Shown here in pieces: positions 34,325 through 45,383 of a DNA stretch of 64,000 bases. Position 1 is the first letter of the stretch, and each line of letters begins with the position of its first letter. The translations under genes and the position numbers were made by a program. Origin of the DNA: Thelonectria olida (lineage: Eukaryota > Ascomycota > Sordariomycetes > Hypocreales > Nectriaceae); NCBI GenBank assembly GCA_020736575.1, contig JAGPYM010000041.1:124001-188000 (forward strand). Reading direction: 5' to 3'. A model generated the notes under the pieces. The model saw only the letters and a list, made by a program, of their open reading frames with translations. It searched no databases and was not told the DNA's origin.

Positions 34325-35721
34325 TCGACGGGCGAACGATGTACTTGATATAACCACTTTCATCTGCATTCTGGCTATTGCAACTAAATGAAGTGGTCCT
34401 TACGTCTAGTGCTAGTTCAACTGATAGCTTGATGTAACCATTTGGTCTTGGTAGCTTCATGGTGTAAAGGCTGTTTGCGTCTAAGAATGTAAATAATGTA
34501 TAGATAGTCGGGCTTCGAGGACGTGTTAAATTCACGTTATAAATCATTATTAGTAGCCACGCTGGTCGAGTGCGCTTTCCCTTTTGCCTCAGCTGGCAAA
34601 AGCCTTCCCAGCGCTGCCGTCAGATCAGATGAACAATCAGATAGTTATAGCAATCAGATCAATCAATTCAATTCAGATATGGAATTCAATCAGATCAAAC
34701 AAATCAGATTTGAGTCTCTGAATACCTGATATATCTGATATCCCCTAGATGCTCTTAGGATGCTTTGATTGTGTTTGGTTCAACTGCCAGTCCCAGATCC
34801 TTTTGACCTGGGAATCCATACTCCTGCCAATCTCAATCAAGAAGCCCAGCTCGCCTGTCCCCCCACTTCTCCCGATCCTGCTTAGACCACTGAACAGCGC
34901 GTAAGCGTGTGGAGGAGTACAATGCCAAGCTAAAGGTGTTTCAGGCCTTTTATGCTAAATTCGAAGAAGCTGCAAAATAATTCACCACTAGATGCAAATG
35001 AGAATTCGCTTAAAAGTTTACCGATAGTGTCAAATATTGGGGTGAATTGTGTGTATTTGTCGGAAAGCTAGCACTGCATTTTGATGGTCTTGATGTGTGT
35101 GTATTGTCTCTGTAGGAGCTGTCCTCCGTGATCGATCGAGTGTTCATCTTGTTGAAGCATAAGTCTCAACAGTCTTCTGGGGGTAACCCCACTTTTGTTT
35201 TATCACATCTCCACCTAAACGCATCAGGCCATCCCCAGGCCATCCCCAAGCCCTGACGCGGCCCCTGGCGTCACCATGTGACCACCCTATCCAATGCTCT
35301 GTACATGATCCAATCTAACAACTGTCACAGTGTTAGATGAGGCTGGCACTCTCACCAACTGCAGCGGTCAGCCTTGCAGCAGGTAGAAGCTTTAATAGGT
35401 TCACTAGGTTGGCGAGAACAAGCGCCTTCTTCGGAAGATTTCCCCTCATCACTAGACGAGGCTGACCTAAGACGCACTCGCGTCTCCCCCTCTCCTTTCA
35501 TTCTCTCATCTTCTCATTTGTTCCTTTTCTTCAATTACCTGGGCTCGGCCAGAGGCAACACCCTTCATCTGGCCGAGACCACCTGAGGCCACCTCGTGCA
35601 GCCGCGCCAAGGGCCCCTCCGCGGTCTCCCTGATAAAGACAGGCCGGTTTTGCGGCTCCTATTTTCCAGCCGCGCCTAGTCATCCTGCTGATGGGTAACA
35701 TGCTCGACACAATGCGCCCTC
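34325..35721. other. Repeat-derived stretch
   Basis: Holds copy 2 of the AGCGCTGCCGTCAGAT repeat at 34606-34735. At 34901-34980 a short coding-like end reads RKRVEEYNAKLKVFQAFYAK and stops, probably the C-terminus of a lost gene or transposase. The part from 35334 on (TGTTAGATGAGGCTGGCACT, then CT-rich, then GC-rich) resembles a retrotransposon LTR or leader but I cannot fix its ends. Confidence 0.35.
34606..34735. repeat. Dispersed AGCGCTGCCGTCAGAT repeat, copy 2
   Basis: Begins CAGCGCTGCCGTCAGATCAG and is packed with ATCAGAT/ATCAATC words, ending near TGATATATCTGATATC. The 5' 18 bases match the copy at 14842; the inner part differs more. Confidence 0.45.
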
Positions 35722-35770
35722 GAGCCGATGATACGCTGGATAGTGGTCTGTTTTGCATTTTACGGAAGAA
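35722..35770 (+). mobile_element. Fragment of the SINE-like element
   Basis: GAGCCGATGATACGCTGGAT and the next 20 bases match the insert at 20152-20191 with about four differences. The copy stops just before the solo LTR at 35784. Confidence 0.55.
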
Positions 35771-35783
35771 GAAGATGGGGAAG

Positions 35784-35963
35784 TGTCGCACTGAGCGCGC
35801 TTAAAGGGTTAAAGCGAATATGATGAGCAGCAGCAGTGTGTTGATTGATTGTTGTCTAAAGTGTGGGGTACTCTAGCCCACAGGTTTTACTTGAAGCACG
35901 CAGCTAGAGTACTAAGTACAGTTGTTTCCTGAGGCTCCTGGAGATTATGCCTGGCCTGCGACA
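35784..35963 (+). mobile_element. Solo LTR, copy 1
   Basis: Starts TGTCGCACTGAGCGCGCTTA, ends CCTGCGACA, 180 bases. It matches the copies at 40274 (reversed) and 56510. The flanking five bases do not match each other, so this copy has lost its target duplication. Confidence 0.7.
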
Positions 35964-36836
35964 CAGATTTATCTACTTTGTGGTTTGGGGTGCATGTCAC
36001 GTGCTGCAAGTGCTCTGATCTTTCTGGCTGACGTCCCGGCATTACGGGCTTGAGACGTTGCGCTGGACTCGGGCCATTGCCCGACCCGATCCAGAAAGTT
36101 TGTCGATAGCCATGAGTACGGGGGTACATCGTATCATCATATCATCTGACCGATCTGGAGGGTGTGGCGGATGTTTTAGGAGAGTTTGGTTGCGCCAATC
36201 TAATGGCACTACGTCACGAATCCCCCGGACGCTCGCGACCGGTAGCACGGATAATAAAGAAGTAATTGCCGAGCAAGGGGGCTGAACTCAAGTTGCTATG
36301 GCTCAACAACCGACCCCCTTTTCGTAGCAATAGGCGTACGCATCCAAATGGTTGGATTCGCCCTGCCGGGATGGATGAAGCTCTGGTGTGGTCCTATCTC
36401 GGCGTAGCACTGTCTGCTCCCCGATCGCAGGAAGCCCGTTAGTCACAAGGAGCATGATCTGCTAGGCTATCCAACTGCACCTTACTATGAAGTCCACAAA
36501 ATCCGAAAGCGCCTTGTTCCTTAACTCGCGTGAGGACCTAGGGAGGTGCAAGGCGCTGAAAATTTTCTAATCGCCAGGACGCATCAAGGTCGAGAAAGCC
36601 AAGCTGGACCAGTGGAGGTTTGGTTAGCCTTAGAAGTCTCTTATTACTCTTCTGGAAAGAGTGCGCCATAGTCCCAAAAGAACCTTATTCACCGGGCACA
36701 GTCCTGGAAAGCAAGCTCCCAGAATCTTGCCCAAGTAATCATTCAGTTATTGAACTAATACCGCTTACTCTCCAATCCATCCATTCCAACAACGAACTAG
36801 GTGTGGTGTGGCTTGAAGCTTTCGTAGGAGTGGTCT
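35964..36836. other. Gene-free stretch before Hsp30
   Basis: No supported coding frame. It ends at the likely Hsp30 promoter. Confidence 0.4.
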
Positions 36837-36844
36837 TATAAAAG
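36837..36844 (+). promoter_or_regulatory. TATA box of the Hsp30-like gene
   Basis: TATAAAAG lies about 360 bases before the start codon, which would give a long leader. A GAAGCTTTC word just upstream resembles a heat-shock element but its spacing is three rather than two bases, so I do not claim one. Confidence 0.4.
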
Positions 36845-37200
36845 ATCCCAGAGCGCAATCGACCACTTTGTAAGTTTCGGACAAGGGCTTGGCTGATCAT
36901 AGCTATTGGAAGATGTTTCTGGGCATCACCAGCTTTTGGCTCGGGGTGCACGTCACTATGACGCGCAAAATCACATTTCATAGCGCTTACAACGCTCTGT
37001 CGACTTCCAGGCGTTCTAGGAGAAAACCATCATTCCCAACGTCCTTTTTCGCCAGGGATAAAGTAACGCATCACATCCTTAAAAACCAACCTTTTCTCAT
37101 AAGAGAATACGTAACCCCCTGGGGCAACATCTTGTGCACTCTCGCAAATCAACTCTCCCTCGGCAATCACATCTTTCTCAAGCCCTCTACCCAACTCTCA

Positions 37201-37809
37201 ATGGCTTTCTTTCCTCGCAACTTCTACGACTCTGATGTCTCCTTCGCTCCCCTCTTCCAGCTCCTTGACGACTTCGATAACTACTCTCGTCGGGACCAGA
37301 GCGGCCGCCGCGCTAGACTGCCTCAGTGGCAGCCCAAGTTTGACATCCGCGAGACTGGCGAGACCTACGAGCTCCATGGCGAGCTCCCTGGTATGAATAA
37401 GGAGGAGGTTCATATCGAGTTCACTGAGCCACAGACAATGGTCATACGTGGAAAGTCTGAGCGGACCTACACCTCTGGTACCCCTCCTGCAGGCTTTGTC
37501 GAAGAGACCACTATGCACGGTGCTATCACTGGGGGTGATGAGGAGCACAAGGCATCGCCCCAAGCGACAGTTGAGGATGAGAATGCGTCTACTAAGCCCG
37601 CCGAACAGAGTAAGGAGGTTGGAAAGAAGCACATTGACAAGGCCAAGTACTGGCTCACCGAGCGCAGCGTCGGCGAGTTCTCCCGCAGCTTCAACTTCCC
37701 CACCAGCGTGGATCAAGACAACGTTAGCGCTAGCTTTAAGGATGGCATCCTCAGTATCGTCGTCCCCAAGGTTAAAAAGCACGAAGCCCGTCGCATTCAT
37801 GTCAGTTAA
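37201..37809 (+). CDS. hsp30: Hsp30-type small heat-shock protein
   Basis: 202 residues from ATG at 37201. The frame is open further upstream but that part has no domain, and the CT-rich leader ends exactly at this ATG (MAFFPRNFYDSDVSFAPLFQ). The alpha-crystallin domain starts at PQWQPKFDIRETGETYELHG (41-60) with ELPGMNKEEVHIEF, is split by a hydrophilic Ala/Glu/Lys insert at about 88-150, and resumes with FNFPTSVDQDNVSASFKDGI and GILSIVVPK (182-190). A RRIHV tail ends the protein. This split layout is usual for fungal Hsp30 proteins. It works as an ATP-independent chaperone in the cytosol, normally induced by heat and stress. The gene has no intron, as is common for heat-shock genes. Confidence 0.9.
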   Translation: MAFFPRNFYDSDVSFAPLFQLLDDFDNYSRRDQSGRRARLPQWQPKFDIRETGETYELHGELPGMNKEEVHIEFTEPQTMVIRGKSERTYTSGTPPAGFVEETTMHGAITGGDEEHKASPQATVEDENASTKPAEQSKEVGKKHIDKAKYWLTERSVGEFSRSFNFPTSVDQDNVSASFKDGILSIVVPKVKKHEARRIHVS

Positions 37810-40273
37810 GCGAATTCGTGACAGTCAGCACAGTGTATCACGACATACTTACCTGTCCTTTGGAAACCTCTCCCATTAAACGAGATTGTCAATGTCTCGC
37901 TTTTGTCTGGTTTTTGCTTCCCTGCCTTGGGACTTTACGCTTCCTGTACACTACCTAGCATAAAAACAAAAAAGTAGTAACTACAAAAGGTCAACCCAAT
38001 AATCACAAATCCAGTGTATAAAATCTGTGAAATGCTCTTAGAGAGAGCGTATGCACGTACTATATTCCTCCGCATATAGGGAGGCACAGGCATATTGGAG
38101 TCATAAAGCTAGACATCGCACCTATTACCGCCCGTGCGCAGGATGGACGAAGGCGCAAGCTATCATATGATATGACCGGCTACGAATTTAAAAATTGAAG
38201 ATTTGACCTTAAAATGTGTTTTCAAGTCTGCCATTGCGTTGAGTTCAGCCACACTAGCACATGCTAGTGGGGATAATATCTTGAGTAGGAATATCTGAGC
38301 ATAGGGCGGACCCGCTAAGCATCAGGGACCACCCTCGAGCTGTTCGGCAATTTGATCCTCCACAAATTGGTTCTACTGAAGCTCCCCCTCACCCAATGCA
38401 CTGGAGTCTGTGCGGACTTCCCGGAGCTACTAGCTAAGTACACTAAACATTCTAGAGGACTGAAGACCATCAGCTTTAGAAACTGGGCCAAGCTGAGATA
38501 TATGGATAATCTCTTAGCGCTCGCTTTATTTATAAAACTCGAGAATACATTTTAAGGAAAGTGTGGAAAACCAGGTCATTTTCCTACAACCCCAATTCTG
38601 CGCCATTTCGCTGCAGGCTAGCCCACATCACCAATATCCTACACCACCTCTGTTCTGTATATATCGAATCCATTCAACCCAAGATCTATCCTCTTCATTT
38701 ATCCTTCATCGATTAAAGCCAGTAGCATCAGAACATCGATCAGAAATACAGTCAGTAGCAAAAGTGAAACCATCAATCCATCATTCAACATAACCCATAT
38801 AAACGAAAGGGGATTGCGTTTAAGTGTCGTACATGTCGATGTCGCCAAGGAGGGTGTGTGCTGTCAGCGCACGCTGGGAGCAGTATCTGTTAGAGCCACT
38901 GTGCATTGAGATGGTGAACTTTGTCTCGGAGCAGCCTGCACTGATGCCAGACTTTGTCGACTTTTGCGAAAATGAACGAGATGATAGCTTGAGACTGCCA
39001 ACCGTAGCGTTCATAGACCCCGCGCTGTCGTTTGCAGAAGCTTTACTCTTGGCAGGTCGGACTGTTGCATTAAGTGATGCGCTGATGCCGTAACATTTTG
39101 TGAGGTCTAACCCTCGAAAGGGACTAGACGTAGGCTTCACCACCGTAGCATTATTGAGGACTCCATTACATAACGGCAATGGAACACCCTGAGCCAGGAC
39201 ATTGCCATCCTGCGGCAAAGTCTTCTTGAAGGAACAGACCTGAAAGTTGCTGCCAGAGTTATTGTCCTAATACATTTGGCCATTGACCGTTTAGCGGACG
39301 CACAAGTGGGTAATTTTGGATTTGAGGCTGATAATGTTAGAGAGCTTAATGGTGAAGAGAAAAAGTCACACCCCGAACGTGCTTCTTCTGAGGCGTTTCC
39401 ATCACTGTATGCTGCGGCGACGTCCGAGGTCGTCTTCTAGTTGTCAAGCGTGAAGCAGCAGGTAAGCGACTTTTGAAATGCCACATTCCGGGCAGCCACC
39501 AAGCCTTGCATGGAATTTTGGTCGTCCAATAACCTCAACTTCTTGATATACACAAATTTGGACTCGCGTGATCCGCTCTGTCGCGGGAAGTTGGGCGTAA
39601 CCATCTCCCATTAACCCGCTGCACCTTGTCGGGACATGGGCCGTTCCCTGTTGCTCTTATCGACTTGACCGGATTGTGACCCAGCGCTGATAGAAAGGGG
39701 GCAATCCAGTCGATAAAAATCGAGAGTCTCTTCCAAGTGGCTGTGGAAGTGAACCGACTTTGTGGCTGTGGGACTGGTTGGCATGTTCGCAGGGCACTGA
39801 CGAAACGGCGGGGGCTGTATGGCATGGTACATCCAAATCGACTGTCTCAGCAGGCGGAGAACATGGAGATGCTTTCAATGGAGGAGTGCATGGCATTTTC
39901 GAATCAAGGACAGGGAGAGGTGGGTAAGTGCTCAACGTGGGAACAGTATGAAGGCTGGAATAGTGTCACCAAGTGGTGCCGACATGAGTGACCGTGGGAA
40001 TGCGACAGATGCAGGATCAAATGGTGCCAATCGCGCAATTATAGCAATATCAGCCGTAAAGGGTTCGATTTTTTGGATCTTAGAATGATATGATGAGTGT
40101 GGGTGATAGGGAAGCGGTGCGAGCAAATGTTCGCTGGTGGTGCAACGCTCCATATGCATGGTGTTGTTTGAACAATGGTGTTGGTATTAGTGATCGCGAT
40201 TAGTGATGTAGCTGTGGATGTAACTTACGCTAAAACATTGAAAGTTTTCCATTCCTCATCTCTTCTCAACAGG
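37810..40273. other. Mostly gene-free; ambiguous ORF pair at 38.8-39.2 kb
   Basis: The Hsp30 3' UTR is followed by 2.4 kb with no clear gene. At 38820-39218 both strands are open: minus 132 codons, Ser/Asn-rich (LNATVRPAKSKASANDSAGS); plus 89 codons at 38824-39093, Leu/Glu-rich. One could be a real small gene but neither has a known motif. Nothing else is supported. Confidence 0.35.
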
Positions 40274-40459
40274 TGTCGCAGGTCAGGCATAATCTCAACG
40301 AGCCTCAGGAAACAACTATAATAATCCAGCTGCGTGCTTCAAGTAAAACCTGTGAGCTAGAGTACCCCACACTTTAGACAACAATCAATTAACACACTAC
40401 AGATAGTTACTGCTGCTCATCATATCCACTTTAACCCTTTAAACACGCTCAGTGCAACA
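40274..40459 (-). mobile_element. Solo LTR, copy 2 (reversed)
   Basis: The plus strand starts TGTCGCAGGTCAGGCATAAT and ends CGCTCAGTGCAACA, the reverse complement of the other copies; the last repeat has one change (GCAACA for GCGACA). Flanking bases ACAGG and CCAGC agree at three of five, a decayed target duplication at best. Confidence 0.65.
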
Positions 40460-41669
40460 CCAGCGCATCGGTTGTTCCACACACACATTATAATGCAGTA
40501 AGTATAAATACACCCACGCATGATTTATCCTCCCCTACTGCTTGCACAGGTCAAGACCCTGCATCAGGTCGCCTAGTTTCTTTTCAGTTATCACAGTCAC
40601 GAGGTAACTCATACTATCACGTGGTGGCGCGATGGAAGACCTAGAAGTCATGAAAGAACACATGCACTTCCCCAAGTATGTATGTAATACTTTCCTGTCT
40701 TCCCACCTCCTTATGCAACTCCACCAGCCTAACCGATCTTCCTATGCAATTATCGAACAGCGTTGACAACCGAGGAATACGTGTTCGAGCTGTAATCGCT
40801 CGCCTCCCAGACGCCAACTCCCACCGGCTAAGGATACCGCATCCTTGAGTCATCCGCAGTTGCGAACCCGAATAACGTCTGTCAAACTGGGTTCCTATAT
40901 TTCTGTCACAACACATTAGACCGGCTAGCCGGAGGTCCGAAATACCGGTCAGAAAGCCGTCTCAACACAGTAATAGCCCCTCAGCTAGCTCCTCACTGAA
41001 CAGATAGAAATAGGGCTCCAAGCCACTTGTTAGATTGAAGAAATCAAGAGCTTTCGTATGACTTTCAATCCAACCTACTACTAAATGTGACAACGTCTAC
41101 CGAGGCAGCGAAGATTGCCGAGCAGAGCAAAATGGCTTCCCAATCGATGGTAAACAGACGACGCTAGCTCGCGATGAACCCTTCCGTAACCATCTTGCCC
41201 CTTCGACATCTTCGGACACTGCCGAGTCAGGCATCAGGCTTCGGCTTCGGAACGGCTTTTGTAGTTGGTGTCTAAGAAATGCCAGAATTAGGAACCCAAA
41301 GTAAGAAGCACGCCATTATGTCATACGTTAAATGAGCTCATTTTAGTGATAGGAAGTACTGTACATGTCAAACTTATGCTTAGTTCGCCTCAATACAGGG
41401 GCCAGAATACCAATGAACCTACTGAATGGATAGTCCACCTGATACTTAACAGTGTGACAGACTCTCCTCTGGAGGCCGTTTAGCCAGCTAAAGTCTTCGC
41501 TTCTGCGTTCAGTTACAGTATGGGTAGGTTCAACCGCTTACGCAAGGATCTATTATAAGCCCGAATTTCAGCATCTGAGAATCACACCACTACAGAGCAA
41601 AAACAGACTGATCATAACAACGACCAAGCTAGCATATATTAATAGACGACGAAGTCGCTTCGCGGAATC
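40460..41669. other. Gene-free stretch upstream of the HLH gene
   Basis: A tiny start-like frame (MEDLEVMKEHMHFP at 40632, followed by GTATGT) could be a first exon but no continuation fits. No other feature seen. Confidence 0.35.
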
Positions 41670-42413
41670 ATGGACCCAGGAGCTTCATTGTCGAATCGTC
41701 CGGCTCCTCCTACGTTGGTCTCGCAGTCAAAAATATCCTTAAACGCCCAAGCCGCCTGCCTAATGGAATCTAAGGAATCAGCCTTGGAGGAAAGTAATGA
41801 TCGTCTGGACTTTGAACCTGTCAGCCCTCTATCCCTAGAGCAGAAGCGGCTACCCGCATCCTCATCACCCGAAGCTTTCTCACGTAGCTGTTCGCTTAGG
41901 CAAGAGAGTCTAGGCAATGCTCGACCGCTATCTTATGAGTCATCATCGTCGTCGTCCGTTTCAATCCCTGATGGCCACACACGCAGCTACCTATCCAAAG
42001 GCACAGCGTCCAGCTCAGTCGAGGACTGGTACCACCCGGATTTAAACGACAAGTTTGTGGCACTTAATAAATGTCTTCCTCAGCTCTTCTTAGAATCCCA
42101 TCAGCCGGACCAAGCATTCCTAGAGGAGGCATTACTAAAATCAGCGCCCCAACCCAATCCTAGCAAGACGATGATCCTCAAAAGGGCAACGGATTATATT
42201 ACGGAGTTAGAGCAGAGGAATGAAAGCCTTTTGCAGGAAAACAAGGAGCTGCAGAGCCGCCTGGCACCCCTAATCACGGTTCCGCACACCCCATCTCAGC
42301 TTCAACATCGGCAGCCCCGGCTCTGTGAAGCGAGCGATGAAGGACAAAATAAAGGAAAAGAGGTGGAGGTGCTGGGATGCTCTCATACTAAAAATGACAT
42401 GAAAGACTTCTGA
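41670..42413 (+). CDS. Helix-loop-helix leucine-zipper protein lacking a normal basic region
   Basis: 247 residues, no intron. The N-terminal 115 residues are Ser-rich and disordered. Helix 1 spans about 124-138 (DLNDKFVALNKCLPQL), the loop 139-164, and helix 2 165-182 (SKTMILKRATDYITELEQRN), which runs into a zipper with Leu at LLQENKELQSRL (187-198). This is the SREBP/Sre-type bHLH-Zip order. In the usual family the first helix is preceded by HxxVExRYR-like DNA contacts; here the stretch reads SSVEDWYHPDLND, so the Glu is kept but the arginines are gone. It may dimerise and not bind DNA, or may bind a changed site. Start ATG at 41670 is the first in frame. Confidence 0.8.
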   Translation: MDPGASLSNRPAPPTLVSQSKISLNAQAACLMESKESALEESNDRLDFEPVSPLSLEQKRLPASSSPEAFSRSCSLRQESLGNARPLSYESSSSSSVSIPDGHTRSYLSKGTASSSVEDWYHPDLNDKFVALNKCLPQLFLESHQPDQAFLEEALLKSAPQPNPSKTMILKRATDYITELEQRNESLLQENKELQSRLAPLITVPHTPSQLQHRQPRLCEASDEGQNKGKEVEVLGCSHTKNDMKDF

Positions 42414-44448
42414 TTTGGGAGGGTCAGGGTTCTATGGCAGCGCTACGACGACCTAGATTATTCCCAAGGGCCGGAAATTGGGGAGGTTTTATGTACCCTG
42501 GTTATTTCCTTGGATCACCTCGTTCCTACCTGGTGAGCATGGCCTCATTTACTTGCCGGTCCGTCCATTTACCCTAGCTACTCATTCCAGAAATGCTCAT
42601 ATTGCTCCAGGGCCGCTAGAAAATCATCCCTCGTCTTCTCCAAAATGTTCTTTTTCCCAAACGCCTTGATGATCCTCTTGCGCAATTTCAAGCACTTTCG
42701 CCTGCTGACCTTGGTCGAAGCCTTTCCATTTTCCCCTGGGCCGCCACTTTGTTAGAGGCGCCGCATCCACCTTCAATATCGGAAGCTGGAAGACTTGATA
42801 AGAGGTTTTCGAACCCTATGCTGAGCCGGTTGTAATACTACTTCTGGATGCGATCTTGAGGAGCGCGAGCCTCAATTTCTTCGGGCTGGCAGTGGGCTCA
42901 TGGGTCTTATCGGTCTTGTAGTTCTTCGGGGCACGGGAAGCAGAGCGACGCTGAAATTGCTGCCCACTAGGCTACATCCTCCGCGCTGTGGTATTTTCGC
43001 TACTTCTTCTTGGAGCGCCCTTGTTTCCTCCTCTGGGTTTGGTGCTTCGTCGCTCAGCAGCTCTACGAGCGACTTATCAACACTGATGTAGCCATGAGAT
43101 CTAGACTTCGGCTAGTATTTAATCCCTTAGCTTGTTTCGCGGCAGTTATATCGATGCCGAGCACTTTATACAGTGAATAGGTTAATAGCTTCAGTTAGAA
43201 TATAGCACGTTGCAGCATAATATTATAAGCAGCGGACGAAGTGTGAAGCTGCAGACGTCCAGACGTCCGGTGAATAGTCAAATCAGATGCCCCCCAAAAA
43301 AAGTTGCAGGCCACACAGGCAACCCTACTAGCGTCCACGCTTGTATACCAGGGGCGCTTTTGAGTAAGCCTTGAAGCGAATTCCGGGATTGGCCATGGTG
43401 TTGCAATCTTATCACATCATGAGTCTCGCATCATACTCGGCAGGAAGCGAAGGGCCCCGAGACCCCGGAATTGAAGGGGTGGAGTTACTGCCCCGGCGAC
43501 CGTCGGCAAGTGGTAAGATCAAGATTAAGGAGGGTCAAGACCAAGAAGATTGATTGGACCAATAATGTGTGCAGTTACGCATCAATGTGCTAATTAGCTC
43601 CATTCTTGAGAAGGTGGGTGAGCTGATGTGAAGTGGCTGCACGCACTTTACCCCGCAAGATCCCGAGCAGGTTCATTCTTGATTCATTCTCTTTGCCGCA
43701 CCCACACCATGTAACATCCGCTTCACAAGCTTCAAGTCCTTCATGCCTCCCTTCCATCACCCGTAATTCTCGAGGAATTGTGTGGAGTGGGCGTGTCTGC
43801 TGAGTGGAGTTGAATATTTCCAGTAGAACTTTTGCACACGAGCGTTTGAATCTGGAGCCTACATGTACGTTTTGGCACTTGATCCCTCCTGTGGTGGGCG
43901 AACGCTCAGTAAATACGAAGACATGGTTTGGAGTGGCACTCTTGCGTCGAGGTGACTTCTATGATCAGTCACATCGCGTCATTGGTGTCGCCAATAGATT
44001 CCTCTGGGCCGAGGTCGATCTCTTGTGACAAGTGTGCACGTATGATCAATCAGCCTGACCTCGCCTCAGGTGATAAGGCCAATGCAAAGAGAACATAACA
44101 TGCTTTTGCACGGTATGAGCGTGCACCTGATCCTGAATGCCGAAAGCGGTGGCATGAGAAAACATGAATGGCGCATCCCTAGTGTTTGGATTTCAAGCGC
44201 ACCAAAATCGCGATGTTGAGGAAAGGAGGTGGGGAAAGCTTCTGACGCGCCCACTCTCTGGGCTCAACACGCCGTTATGGTGTTTTTATGGCGGAAACCT
44301 ACGATCATGCTCTCAGTAAACATCGGTAGAAACCGTAACCGATCTCTTGTATAAGATGGGGTCGAAACGGGGCTTTCATATTCGTTATATGCCATTCCAT
44401 GTACATGACCAGAATTTGACATAATATTATCATTAAAAGCCCCGGCTC
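42414..44448. other. Mostly gene-free; possible gene relic 42.58-43.1 kb (-)
   Basis: On the minus strand three coding-like pieces in different frames follow each other: SLVELLSDEAPNPEEETRAL (about 43060), RSASRAPKNYKTDKTHEP (about 42930) and KRIIKAFGKKNILEKTRDDF (about 42680) ending at a TAG at 42578. They could be exons of a decayed or unrecognised gene. The rest shows no supported feature. Confidence 0.35.
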
Positions 44449-45045
44449 ATGAGCTACATTCCCTCAGGTAACTCGACAAACCAGAGCAATGGCGATGTCT
44501 CCGCCTCAGGGACGCCAATACCATTCCTTGGGGTATTTGGCGCCATCTTCGGTTTATTTTTGGCATTCTTCATCTTGTGCGGTACTCCTTCCAAATTCTT
44601 GTCGTCCACGTCCATGCTAATGAAATAGCTGCTTGGTAAAATTACGATACCGCAATCGCCGACCTCAGAGAGACGTCGAGGCCGCGAAGATCAAAATGAA
44701 GAAAACAGTTGATCTGCAGACGCTGAACAACGCAAACCCCTCACAAAAGTACGAAGCGGTGAACACGTTAAAGCAGTCAACCTGGGCTTCAACGCCGTCC
44801 AGTTCAGCTGAACTCTGGTAAGTTCACAGTTGAAATGAGATTTTTTCGACAAATACTGACCTCAGTATAGTGCAATATGCCTCGAAATGCTCGTGGACCA
44901 GGACGATGTCCGGCAGTTCAAATGTAAACATGTCTTCCACACGAGGTGCATCGACTCTTGGTTCCAGAAACACCATGTCGACTGCCCACTATGCAAGTCG
45001 ATATTCATTCCAAACAGACGCGGTAATCTAGAAGACGTTCATTAG
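44449..45045 (+). CDS. Membrane-anchored RING-H2 protein, probable E3 ubiquitin ligase
   Basis: Three exons (44449-44576, 44629-44817, 44871-45045) give 163 residues. Residues 25-47 form one transmembrane helix (PFLGVFGAIFGLFLAFFIF), followed by a basic stop-transfer run (KLRYRNRR). The RING-H2 domain is complete: Cys106, Cys109, Cys124, His126, His129, Cys132, Cys144, Cys147 (CAICLEML, CKHVFHTRCIDSW, CPLC). Such proteins ubiquitinate membrane or secretory-pathway substrates with an E2 partner. Intron 1 works in frame only with the donor GTGCGG at 44577; the better-looking GTACTC four bases later would bring a stop. Intron 2 (GTAAGT..TATAG) is normal. Confidence 0.85.
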
Positions 45046-45142
45046 GCGGAGTTCCATCAAAGAGGTTCTAGAGGCGTGTTCAAGCGGAGGCGGCATTACG
45101 TAGCATAGCTTTAATAGGAAGGTTCTGCCCGTAGCAATTGAT

Positions 45143-45177
45143 AGTACGAAGCTCTAACCAACTGAGCTATGGAAGCC
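45143..45177 (-). pseudogene. tRNA-Thr 5' half, relic
   Basis: The minus strand reads GGCTTCCATAGCTCAGTTGG then TTAGAGCTTCGTACT, which is the acceptor strand, the D arm (A box TAGCTCAGTTGG) and the anticodon stem start of a fungal tRNA-Thr. The T arm and the 3' acceptor strand are absent, so no tRNA can form. Confidence 0.6.
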
Positions 45178-45383
45178 AGCCGATTGTATTTTGCGACGGC
45201 TTTAATATTTGTCCATATAATATATTCAAGATCAGTTTCCTAACATTCAGATTCGTGAATTAATTATTATGCACATTAAGGCAAAATACTCGATTAATGC
45301 TAACGTCATTCACCAGCGAGCGGGACACTCAACTCAGATTTTCACCCTTCCATCTTTCAACCCCCTTTGCTCAGGCCACTGAC

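Noticed and set aside
36810..36825. GAAGCTTTC as a heat-shock element before Hsp30
   Set aside because: The spacing between GAA and TTC is three bases; the standard element needs two.
38820..39218. Open frames on both strands (132 and 89 codons)
   Set aside because: Neither strand is favoured by a motif or splice signal; mentioned only in the region note.
40632..40690. Possible first exon MEDLEVMKEHMHFP
   Set aside because: A donor follows, but no downstream exon joins to more than a few codons.
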